A stretch of 9,357 nucleotides of DNA, from the NCBI GenBank assembly GCA_964420405.1, contig CAYQTL010000113.1, positions 1 through 9,357 on the forward strand, written 5' to 3'. The position numbers and the translations under genes were made by a program. Shown here in pieces: positions 1-5,798 of the stretch; within the stretch, counting starts at the first letter, position 1, and each line of letters begins with the position of its first letter. The DNA comes from CAYQTL01 sp964420405. Lineage in GTDB: Bacteria; Acidobacteriota; Thermoanaerobaculia; Thermoanaerobaculales; Sulfomarinibacteraceae. The notes below the pieces were generated by a model, which saw only the letters and a list, made by a program, of their open reading frames with translations, had not been told where the DNA came from and made no database searches.

Positions 1-7
1 CGGGGCG

Positions 8-1105
8 TCAGGGGGCGGACGCGGACCAGGCGGCGAGGTCGCCGGACTCGAAGCCGTCGGCGAGGATCGGCGGGAGGGTGACGACCAGCGGGTAGAGCGC
101 CTGGGCAGGGCCGCCGATGCCGCCGTCGTCCGACACCAGGACGAGCGACCAGCGGCCGTCGTCGAGGCGCGGGCCGGGCCCCATCCCCTCGAAGTTGAGG
201 GGCTCGGAGAGGGCGTCGAAGGTGGCCTCCCACCGCAGGAGCTTCGCGGCGGGGGTGAAGCTGCCCGGCGACAGGGAGGGCACCGAGCTGGTGTCGTCGG
301 CCGACGACAGGTCGAGCTCGTAGAGGCGGCTGCGCAGGATCGGAGCGCCGAACGGCGGGGCGCCGCCGAGCATCCGCTCCAGCACGAGCACGGCGCCGCC
401 CGGAAGAACCGCGAGCTCGACGACGCCGCTGCGCTCGACGTCGCGGCCGGGATCCGAGCCGAGCACGTCGCCCGTGATCGCGTCGGTCACGTAGCCCCAC
501 TGCCCGTCCGGCTGGAGGTCGGGCGTCAGCCGCTGGATCCGGACGATGGTGCCGTCGGTGAACGACGACACCGGGCCGTCGGCGGTCAGCGCCTCCTCGG
601 TGGCGGTCCAGACCCGCCCGTGCCGGTCGACGGCGACCGACTCGAGCCCGAGGTTGGAGCGCAGGCCCGCGGCGAAGACCGGCGGCAGGACCGCGGTCGC
701 GACGGCCGCGCCCGACAGGTCGAACCGGCGCACCGCCGGGCCGACCTCGTCGGCGACCACGAAGGTCGCGCCGCCGGGGTCGAGCGCGATCCCCTCCGGG
801 TCGCCGCCCGCCGCGAGGGTGATCGCGCCGCCGGCGGACGGCGAGCCGACGACCGTGCCGGTCGAGCCGTCGACCGCGACCGTCGCGGCGAACGCGCGCG
901 GGCCGGCCGAGACGTCGTCGGACACCACGAGCCACGCGTCGCCGCCGGCCCACGCCAGGCCGCCGAGCTCGACGGCGGCGTCGGCCCCCGGGCCCAGGGT
1001 GACGGGGCCCTGGCCGGGGTCGTCGACGGTGGCGCCGCGTGCCGGCGGTCCGGCGAGCAGGGCGACCAGGGCGATCGCGACGAGCGCTGTCGCGCGGCGC
1101 CTCAT
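8..1105 (-). CDS. Exported esterase-like protein of the phytase type, with FESGD C-terminal tail
   Basis: A 365-residue exported protein. The start MRRRATALVAIALVALLAG gives a classic signal peptide, with cleavage likely after ARGA (about residue 25). Motifs of the bacterial 'esterase-like activity of phytase' fold are seen in order: WLVVSDD (58-64), DPEGIAL (102-108), NLGLESVAVD (151-160), VLVLER (239-244), NFEGM (304-308) and LVLVSDDGG (321-329). These proteins are predicted beta-propellers; the substrate cannot be told from sequence and true phytase activity is not established for the family. The last 16 residues contain DGFESGDLAAW, a tail found on unrelated exported proteins. The open frame continues far upstream, but the chosen ATG is right because it overlaps the stop of the preceding serine hydrolase gene (ATGA) and opens directly into the signal peptide. 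It is therefore the second gene of a translationally coupled pair. Confidence 0.85.
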   Translation of the reverse strand: MRRRATALVAIALVALLAGPPARGATVDDPGQGPVTLGPGADAAVELGGLAWAGGDAWLVVSDDVSAGPRAFAATVAVDGSTGTVVGSPSAGGAITLAAGGDPEGIALDPGGATFVVADEVGPAVRRFDLSGAAVATAVLPPVFAAGLRSNLGLESVAVDRHGRVWTATEEALTADGPVSSFTDGTIVRIQRLTPDLQPDGQWGYVTDAITGDVLGSDPGRDVERSGVVELAVLPGGAVLVLERMLGGAPPFGAPILRSRLYELDLSSADDTSSVPSLSPGSFTPAAKLLRWEATFDALSEPLNFEGMGPGPRLDDGRWSLVLVSDDGGIGGPAQALYPLVVTLPPILADGFESGDLAAWSASAP

Positions 1106-2556
1106 TCGACCCGCGTGTACCAGATGCTGTGGACCTGGACCCGGGTCGCGCGGCCGTCCTCGCCGACCTCGAACCGCCACTCCTCGCCGAGCGACTCGTC
1201 GTCGTCCCGCACCCGCCGGAACGAGTTCTCGCCGACCTTCCGCAGGGGGTCGATGCCCTCCTCGGGGCTGCGGGTGTGGAGGTCGACCGCGGCGAGGCCG
1301 TCCTTCCAGCGCACGATCGCGATCCGGCCCCACACCGTGTCGTAGGTGCCGACGTACCGGTCGAGGGCGGGGTCGCGCTCGGGAACGTCGTCGGGCGAGT
1401 CGACGGCGGCCTGCACCGCCGGCGAGACGATCTCGATCGCCTTCGTCGCGATCAGACCGACCTCGGCGCCGATCGCGTTGCTCATCACCACCGCGGCGAA
1501 CCCCTCCGCGGGGACGACCGCGAAGCTGCTGTAGTAGCCGGGACAGCCGCCGCCGTGGCCGACGACGGTGCGGTCGCCCTGCCGGCGCACCGAGAACCCG
1601 AGCCCCCAGGTCGTGTCCCAGTCGGGGTCCACCCAGTGGACCCGCTGCATCTCGCGCAGGGTCGCGGCGCGCAGCACCTCCTCGCCGCCGTCCTGCCACA
1701 GCCGCAGCTGCCAGCTCGCGAACCGCGCCAGGTCCTCGACGGTCGACGCCATGCCGGCGGCAGGGCCGATCCCGGCGACGTCGAACTCACCGAGCCGCTC
1801 GCGTTCGGGCGACCCGCGGCGCGCCGAGTATCCGACCGCCAGCCGGCCCGTCGCCCGGGCGGCGGGGATCGTGGTGAAGGTGTCCGCCATCCCGAGCGGT
1901 TCGAGGATGTCCGCCTCGACGGCGTCCTCCCAGCTGCGGCCGCCGACCTCGGCGACGATCTCGCCGAGCAGGGTGAGGCCGAGGTTGGAGTACTGGAAGT
2001 AGCGCCCCGACGGGTACAGCGTGTGCTGCGAGGCGAGCCGCTCGCGGACCGCCTCGCGCGACGGGAAGTCGAACGGGGCATTCCAGTATGGCGAGTCCGA
2101 CTCGCGCGGCAGCCCGGCGGAGTGGGTCAGCACCCGCCGGATCGTGACCGGCTCGTCGTCCGGGTGGTCGTCCGACAGGGTGGCGAACCAGTCGAGGTGG
2201 GCGGCGACCGGGTCGTCGAGCCCGAGCTCGCCGGCGTCGCGCAGCCGCAGCACCTCGATCGACGTGAACAGCTTGGAGATCGAGCAGATCGAGTAGACAG
2301 TGTCGGGCGCCGCCCGGCGGCCGGTGGCGGGGTCAGCGAGGCCGAACCCGGCCGCGTAGAGCACCTCCTGGTCGTGCACCAGCGCGACCGACGCCCCCGG
2401 GACGCCGGTGATGCCGAGGAGGTGTCCGGTCCAGGCCGACCACGCCGTGACGGCGTCGGCGACCCGGGGATCGTCGGCCAGCGAGAGGGGTTCGTCGGCC
2501 GCCGCGGCGGAGCCCGCGACGAGAGCAGTGGCGAGGAGAAGTGTCAGGGGTCGCAC
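1102..2556 (-). CDS. Exported serine hydrolase of the beta-lactamase / class C penicillin-binding-protein family
   Basis: A 484-residue exported hydrolase. The GTG start is chosen because GGAGG lies 6 bases upstream and the product then opens with a signal peptide (MRPLTLLLATALVAGSAAA). The family's catalytic motifs are all present: S92-I-S-K95 (nucleophile serine and lysine), Y189-S-N191, and H334-G-G336 in place of the KTG box. The core runs from about residue 35 to 375. A C-terminal beta-rich module follows (about 398-484, starting RYVGTYDTVWG), of the kind that often caps such esterases and D-aminopeptidase-like enzymes. This family includes class C beta-lactamases, DD-peptidases and esterases, and sequence alone does not decide among them. 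The HGG third box and the C-terminal module argue for an esterase or peptidase, not an antibiotic-resistance enzyme. Its stop overlaps the start of the phytase-like gene by four bases. Confidence 0.9.
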   Translation of the reverse strand: MRPLTLLLATALVAGSAAAADEPLSLADDPRVADAVTAWSAWTGHLLGITGVPGASVALVHDQEVLYAAGFGLADPATGRRAAPDTVYSICSISKLFTSIEVLRLRDAGELGLDDPVAAHLDWFATLSDDHPDDEPVTIRRVLTHSAGLPRESDSPYWNAPFDFPSREAVRERLASQHTLYPSGRYFQYSNLGLTLLGEIVAEVGGRSWEDAVEADILEPLGMADTFTTIPAARATGRLAVGYSARRGSPERERLGEFDVAGIGPAAGMASTVEDLARFASWQLRLWQDGGEEVLRAATLREMQRVHWVDPDWDTTWGLGFSVRRQGDRTVVGHGGGCPGYYSSFAVVPAEGFAAVVMSNAIGAEVGLIATKAIEIVSPAVQAAVDSPDDVPERDPALDRYVGTYDTVWGRIAIVRWKDGLAAVDLHTRSPEEGIDPLRKVGENSFRRVRDDDESLGEEWRFEVGEDGRATRVQVHSIWYTRVE

Positions 2557-2562
2557 AGGGAG

Positions 2563-2567
2563 CCTCC
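2563..2567 (-). promoter_or_regulatory. Shine-Dalgarno site fixing the GTG start of the serine hydrolase
   Basis: GGAGG on the minus strand, 6 bases before the GTG at 2556. It decides the start, because the open frame runs on upstream with another possible start at 2796, inside the divergent response-regulator gene. Confidence 0.75.
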
Positions 2568-2585
2568 AACCGGTCGGTCGTGTCG

Positions 2586-2591
2586 AGGATA
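2586..2591 (-). promoter_or_regulatory. Possible -10 element for the hydrolase pair
   Basis: TATCCT on the minus strand, 30 bases before the GTG start, in otherwise very GC-rich sequence. No TTGACA-like hexamer stands 16-18 bases further upstream, so this is a weak call based on composition and position only. Confidence 0.2.
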
Positions 2592-2641
2592 CCCCGTCTC
2601 GGGGGCGGTTTCGTGGTGCGTGGATCCGCCGCCTGCACTGG

Positions 2642-2658
2642 CGTCCGGCGCGCGGACG
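2642..2658. promoter_or_regulatory. Dyad-symmetric element in the divergent spacer
   Basis: CGTCCG and CGGACG form perfect 6-base arms around a 5-base GCGCG centre. The element lies between the divergent hydrolase pair and the response regulator, about 90 bases from each start. It could be an operator for a dimeric regulator or a chance palindrome in GC-rich DNA; nothing in the window identifies a partner. Confidence 0.25.
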
Positions 2659-2736
2659 TGGCACATTGGTCGCCGGAAGAAGCGACGGCGCCACGGCGGC
2701 GGGAGCCGACCCGCGACGCCGGGGCTCGGAACCCGC

Positions 2737-2744
2737 GGAGGAGG
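2737..2744 (+). promoter_or_regulatory. Shine-Dalgarno site of the response regulator
   Basis: GGAGGAGG ends 5 bases before the ATG at 2750. It supports that ATG over the longer open frame that extends upstream through the spacer and into the hydrolase gene. Confidence 0.75.
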
Positions 2745-2749
2745 ACGGA

Positions 2750-3166
2750 ATGGCGCGGACCGCACTGATCATCGACGACGAGAAGGACATCGCCACCTAC
2801 CTGGCGACCATCCTGTCCGACCACGGCTGGGACGCCACAACGGCGAACTCCGCCGACGAGGGGCTCGCGGCGGCGCGGTCGGCGAGGCCGGACGTGGTGC
2901 TGCTCGACCTCATGATGCCCGACCGCGGCGGCCTCAGCACCCTGGCCGAGCTGAAGCGGGATCCCGACCTGAAGAGCGTCCCGGTGGTCGTGGTCACCGC
3001 CATCGACCAGCACGTCCACAACATCTACGGCTCGGACGAGGAGTTCTCGGCGAGCATCGGCCGCGCCCGAACGATCCAGCCGGACGCGTACGTGCCGAAG
3101 CCGGTCGAGCCGGAAAAGCTGATGGAGGTGATCGAGAACGTCGCCGGTGAGAGCGGGACGACCTGA
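2750..3166 (+). CDS. Stand-alone response-regulator receiver protein (CheY-like)
   Basis: A 138-residue single-domain receiver with no output domain. The full phosphorylation site is present: acidic pocket D9-D10-E11, phospho-acceptor D53 (VVLLDLMMPDRGG), switch residue T83 (VVVVTA) and conserved K117 (YVPKPVEP). From T83 to K117 is 34 residues against 22 in CheY, so the region around alpha-4/beta-5 carries about 12 extra residues (DQHVHNIYGSDEEF and onward). Such proteins receive phosphate from a histidine kinase and act by protein contact, but no kinase is encoded in the window. It is the only plus-strand gene: divergent from the hydrolase pair and convergent with the small membrane protein, 18 bases between stops. 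The start is fixed by a strong GGAGGAGG site. Confidence 0.93.
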   Translation: MARTALIIDDEKDIATYLATILSDHGWDATTANSADEGLAAARSARPDVVLLDLMMPDRGGLSTLAELKRDPDLKSVPVVVVTAIDQHVHNIYGSDEEFSASIGRARTIQPDAYVPKPVEPEKLMEVIENVAGESGTT

Positions 3167-3184
3167 GCGATCGGCGAACCGTCT

Positions 3185-3394
3185 TCACGACCCTCCGCGT
3201 CGCTCCATCAACAGGAACGTCACGGCGAAGAGCAGCAGCGCGACGCTGCCGCGCCACCAGGTCTCCGGGCCCCAGTAGGGCAGGATGCCGCCGAGCGCGA
3301 CGTAGAGGTCGGTGCGCCCGACCAGCGCGGTCAGCCCGCCGACCAGCAGGCACACCGCCGCAACCGCCACCAACAGCTTGACGAGCACTCGCAT
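3185..3394 (-). CDS. Small two-helix membrane protein of unknown function
   Basis: A 69-residue protein that I do not recognise. It has two hydrophobic segments, about residues 4-25 (LVKLLVAVAAVCLLVGGLTAL) with a basic N-terminus, and about 49-64 (GSVALLLFAVTFLLM) followed by ERRGGS. The positive-inside rule puts both ends in the cytoplasm and the Trp/Tyr-rich loop (LPYWGPETWWR) in the periplasm. GGAGAG lies 5 bases before the ATG. It sits 63 bases downstream of the superoxide dismutase on the same strand, so co-transcription is possible, but a TATACT box 31 bases before its start may give it its own promoter. Codon use resembles the neighbours, which supports a real gene despite its size. 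Confidence 0.7.
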   Translation of the reverse strand: MRVLVKLLVAVAAVCLLVGGLTALVGRTDLYVALGGILPYWGPETWWRGSVALLLFAVTFLLMERRGGS

Positions 3395-3424
3395 GGCGTC
3401 TCTCCGGTTCGAAGGCTGCCCGCC

Positions 3425-3430
3425 AGTATA
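3425..3430 (-). promoter_or_regulatory. Possible -10 element for the small membrane protein
   Basis: TATACT on the minus strand, 31 bases before the ATG at 3394, matching TATAAT at five of six positions in a GC-rich spacer. No clear -35 hexamer stands at the usual distance. If real, the gene is not strictly dependent on read-through from the dismutase. Confidence 0.3.
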
Positions 3431-3457
3431 CCGCCGCTCGTGCCGGCGTGCCCTGTC

Positions 3458-4057
3458 TCAGCGGATGGCGTCGTACCTTCGGCCGACGTCGTCCCAGCTG
3501 ACAAGGTGGTCCATCACCGCCGCGACCCAGTCCGCCTTGCGGTTCTGGTACTTCAGGTAGAAGGCGTGCTCCCAGACGTCGATCACCAGGATCGGCACCC
3601 AGCCGGGGATGACCTGGTTCTGGTGGTTCTCGACCGCCATCACGGCGAGTGCGCCGGTGCCGGCCTCGGCGGCGAGAACGCCCCAGCCGGAGCCCTGGAC
3701 GCCGCCGGCGGCGGCCCGGAGCTGGCCGTCGAATCCCGCGAAGGAGCCGAAGTCCCGCTCGATCGCCGCCGCGAGGTCGCCCGCGGGCCGGCCGCCGCCG
3801 CCCGGCTTGAGGTTGGTCCAGAACACCGAGTGGAGCGTGTGGCCGCCGCCGTGAAACGCGAGCAGCCGCTCGAGCGCCGTGATGGCGCCGAAGTCGTTCT
3901 CCGCACGGGCCTTCGCCAGCTTGTCGAGGGTGGCGTTGAAGCCCGCGACGTAGCCGGCGTGGTGCTTGGAGTGGTGCAGCTCCACGGTCCGGGCGTCGTA
4001 GTGGGGCTCGAGGGCGTCGTAGGCGTATGGCAGGTCGGGTAGGGTCGCGTGGTGCAT
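3458..4057 (-). CDS. sod: Superoxide dismutase, Fe/Mn family
   Basis: Converts superoxide to oxygen and hydrogen peroxide. With 199 residues and no signal peptide it is a full-length cytoplasmic enzyme. The four metal ligands align as H28 (VELHHSKHH), H76 (GGGHTLHSVFW), D160 and H164 (LVIDVWEHAF), with gateway Y36. Metal-tuning positions are unusual. Gly72 stands four residues before the second His, as in Mn enzymes. The C-terminal position that is Gln in Mn enzymes (NQD) is His145 here (ENHQN), and the residue two before the Asp ligand is Val158, not the Gly of Mn or Thr of Fe enzymes. Metal choice is therefore open (Fe, Mn or cambialistic). A strong AAGGAGGA site lies 5 bases before the ATG, and a Fur-like box lies 61 bases upstream. 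Confidence 0.96.
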   Translation of the reverse strand: MHHATLPDLPYAYDALEPHYDARTVELHHSKHHAGYVAGFNATLDKLAKARAENDFGAITALERLLAFHGGGHTLHSVFWTNLKPGGGGRPAGDLAAAIERDFGSFAGFDGQLRAAAGGVQGSGWGVLAAEAGTGALAVMAVENHQNQVIPGWVPILVIDVWEHAFYLKYQNRKADWVAAVMDHLVSWDDVGRRYDAIR

Positions 4058-4062
4058 GGTGG

Positions 4063-4070
4063 TCCTCCTT
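4063..4070 (-). promoter_or_regulatory. Strong Shine-Dalgarno site of the superoxide dismutase
   Basis: AAGGAGGA on the minus strand, 5 bases before the ATG at 4057. It is the best match to the anti-Shine-Dalgarno sequence in the window, suggesting high expression. Confidence 0.8.
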
Positions 4071-4117
4071 CGCGTCCTGCAACACCGAGATGCGAGTGAC
4101 TAATCCATACGACATTT

Positions 4118-4136
4118 GCAAACGAGAATCATTCCA
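4118..4136. promoter_or_regulatory. Fur-box-like operator upstream of the superoxide dismutase
   Basis: GCAAACGAGAATCATTCCA matches the 19-base Fur consensus GATAATGATAATCATTATC at 12 of 19 positions, including an unbroken AATCATT core. It lies in the only clearly AT-rich patch of the window (about 4096-4140), between the stop of the receiver-GGDEF gene and the dismutase, 61 bases before the dismutase start. Fur control of superoxide dismutase genes is known in other bacteria, for example E. coli sodA. No clear -35/-10 pair was found, so whether the site overlaps the promoter is inference. Other Fur-family regulators (Zur, PerR) use related boxes. Confidence 0.55.
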
Positions 4137-4190
4137 CTGTCGTGAGTCACCCAGCCGCGCCGGAGACGGATCGCGGTGCGCGCGGAGCTG

Positions 4191-5141
4191 TCAGCCCTCG
4201 GACGGCGGCAGCTCGCGGCCGACGGCCCGGTCGCCGTCGCCGGAGCGGGCCTCGTCGAGGCACCGCTCGGCGAGATCGAGGATCGCCTCGACGTCGGGAA
4301 CCGACCGCACGTCGGGCGGCGGCGGCACCGCGACCACACCGAGGCTCGCCGTGACGCCAACCGGCCCTGCAGGGGTCTCGATGGGGGAGGACGCGACCAC
4401 GTGCCGCAGCCGCTCGGCGGCGGCGAGGCCCCCCACCAGGTCCACCTCGGGCAGAACCACGGCGAAGGCGTCGTCGCCGTGCCGCGCCATCCAGTCGCTG
4501 CCGTCGCGGATCTGGCCGCCGAGGCGGCGGGCGACCTCGGCGAGCACCGCGTCGCCGGTCTCGCGGCCGTGGCACCGGTTGACCGAGCGGAACCCGTCGA
4601 GGTCGCACAGTGCGACCGCGAGCGGCCGCCGGTACCGGGTGGCGTGGCGGGCGGCGGCCTCCAGACGTTCGTACAGCCTGTCGCGGGCGAGCGCTCCGGT
4701 GAGGGGGTCGTCGTGGTCGACGGCTTCGAGCCGGGCCGTCGCCTCCCGCAGCCGGCGCTCGAGCCGGCGGATGCGGCCGGCGATCCGCAGCCGTGCCAGC
4801 AGCGCGCCCTCGTCGACCGGCGCCACGACGCAGTCGTCCGCGCCCGCGTCGAGGGCTGCCTGCACCTCGCCCAGGTGCTCGGCGGCGACCACGGCGACCA
4901 CGTGGACCGGGTCACCGCCGGCACGCTCCCGCGCCACGCGACACAGCTCCGGGGCGCCGGCGTCGCCGGAGGACCAGCCCAGCAGCACGACCTCGAACGG
5001 GTGGTCGTCGAGCAAAGCGCCGGCCTCCCGGGCGTCGTGGGCGACAGCCGACTCGAAGCCGTGGTTGGCGAGCTGCCGGCGGAGGCGGTCCCCGTCGGCC
5101 GCCCGTCCGTCGACGATCAAGACCTGGCGCAGCTGGCTCAT
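4191..5141 (-). CDS. Degenerate receiver-GGDEF domain protein
   Basis: A 316-residue cytoplasmic protein: receiver-like domain (about 5-118), helical linker (about 119-143) and GGDEF domain (about 144-300). The receiver keeps the fold pattern, but Gly55 (VVLLGW) replaces the phospho-acceptor Asp, Ala107 (VVAPV) replaces the Lys, and only D11 remains of the acidic pocket. The GGDEF domain keeps DPLTG (145-149), the metal Asp region CDLDGF (179-184), guanine-contact N188 and D197, and VTASLGV. Its signature reads GDDAF (222-226), losing the second Gly and the catalytic-region Glu, and the RxxD inhibitory site is out of register. An inactive or nucleotide-sensing role is more likely than c-di-GMP synthesis. 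GGGAG lies 6 bases before the ATG. The spacers on both sides suggest it is transcribed alone. Confidence 0.85.
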   Translation of the reverse strand: MSQLRQVLIVDGRAADGDRLRRQLANHGFESAVAHDAREAGALLDDHPFEVVLLGWSSGDAGAPELCRVARERAGGDPVHVVAVVAAEHLGEVQAALDAGADDCVVAPVDEGALLARLRIAGRIRRLERRLREATARLEAVDHDDPLTGALARDRLYERLEAAARHATRYRRPLAVALCDLDGFRSVNRCHGRETGDAVLAEVARRLGGQIRDGSDWMARHGDDAFAVVLPEVDLVGGLAAAERLRHVVASSPIETPAGPVGVTASLGVVAVPPPPDVRSVPDVEAILDLAERCLDEARSGDGDRAVGRELPPSEG

Positions 5142-5157
5142 GTCGATCTCCCGAGGA

Positions 5158-5176
5158 GCCGGGCTCGCAGCCCGGC
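5158..5176 (-). other. Perfect stem-loop just upstream of the receiver-GGDEF gene
   Basis: GCCGGGCT and AGCCCGGC form a perfect 8-base-pair stem around a 3-base loop. It ends 5 bases before the Shine-Dalgarno site and 16 bases before the start codon. No T-tract follows on either strand, so it is not a standard intrinsic terminator. It could shape the 5' leader of the receiver-GGDEF mRNA or protect the 3' end of the upstream operon. The rest of the 5177-5326 spacer shows no gene or clear promoter. Confidence 0.45.
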
Positions 5177-5326
5177 CCCTAAGAGAGTACCGCGAACCGG
5201 CTGGTGGCGGACCCCGGCCGGATCCAAGCGGGAGCCGGTCGGCCTGGGGCTCCGGGCTCCTCGGCCGGCGCACGCCTCCGAGCTCGTCGTCGTCCTCTAC
5301 AGGTGCGCGCCCCGGACCGAGGTCCC

Positions 5327-5698
5327 CTACCGCCGGATCGTGAACGTGCGCCAGTCGCTGCGTCCGATCGGTTCGCCGTCGCCGTCGAGACCGCTGACCC
5401 GCCAGGCGAGCGTCTCGCCGGCGCGCTCCGCGAGCCACGGCGGCGCGGCGTAGATCGAGCCTCCGGCGCGGACGATCGATGCCAGGACTCTCTCGCCGGT
5501 GGCGTCCTCGACCTCCACCAGGTAGCTCGCGGCGCCCGTCGCTCCGCTCCACACGAACACGATCCGCTCGTCGGCGCCGAACGCGGCCCCATCCTCGGGC
5601 GTGATGGCGTTGAGCGCGCCGAACGCACGGGCGAGGGCCAGGTCGCTGCGCTGGCCGCCGACCACGTAGCGGAAGGTCGGCAGCGGGAACCCGGCCAC
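5327..5698 (-). CDS. C-terminal part of a secreted protein with a fibronectin-III-like domain (5' end in assembly gap)
   Basis: The last 123 residues of a protein whose upstream part lies in the run of N. Residues about 33-122 of the fragment look like a fibronectin-III/Ig-type beta-sandwich: ITPEDGAAF, then VFVWSGATGAASYLVEVED, APPWLAERAGETLAWRVSGLDGDG, and SDWRTFTIRR at the end. Such domains usually mediate binding or act as spacers in exported proteins. It is very likely the 3' end of the gene whose 5' part is at 5799-6284: same strand, no stop on the far side, no room for another start signal. As written, the two halves are in different frames, which is expected because the gap length is a placeholder. 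It is the last gene of the exported-protein operon. Confidence 0.65.
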   Translation of the reverse strand: MAGFPLPTFRYVVGGQRSDLALARAFGALNAITPEDGAAFGADERIVFVWSGATGAASYLVEVEDATGERVLASIVRAGGSIYAAPPWLAERAGETLAWRVSGLDGDGEPIGRSDWRTFTIRR

Positions 5699-5798
5699 NN
5701 NNNNNNNNNNNNNNNNNNNNNNNNNNNNNNNNNNNNNNNNNNNNNNNNNNNNNNNNNNNNNNNNNNNNNNNNNNNNNNNNNNNNNNNNNNNNNNNNNN
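5699..5798. other. Assembly gap of 100 N
   Basis: Exactly 100 N, the usual placeholder for a scaffold gap of unknown length. It interrupts the last gene of the exported-protein operon. For the halves at 5327-5698 and 5799-6284 to be in one frame, the true gap length must be a multiple of three; 100 is not. Confidence 0.97.

Noticed and set aside
1106..1699. N-terminal extension of the phytase-like protein
   Set aside because: It overlaps the hydrolase gene completely, is Arg-rich without structure, and would bury the signal peptide inside the protein.
2658..2694. Possible two-stage stem GTGGC/GCCAC with TCGC/GCGA inside, before the response regulator
   Set aside because: The arms are short and the internal loops large, with no feature of a known riboswitch.
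1039..3150. Very long plus-strand open frame (703 codons) opposite the hydrolase genes
   Set aside because: It is antisense to well-supported genes with recognised motifs. Its product is an Arg/Gly/Pro-rich string with no motif, the usual artefact of GC-rich coding DNA.
4155..4185. Inverted repeat CCGCGC/GCGCGG after the receiver-GGDEF stop
   Set aside because: It has only six base pairs with a 19-base loop and no T-tract, which is expected by chance in this composition.
5158..5176. Hairpin read as an intrinsic terminator of the exported-protein operon
   Set aside because: There is no T-tract after the stem on either strand, and it lies about 150 bases past the last stop.
4176..5453. Long plus-strand open frame opposite the receiver-GGDEF gene
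   Set aside because: The minus strand encodes recognisable receiver and GGDEF motifs, while this frame has none.
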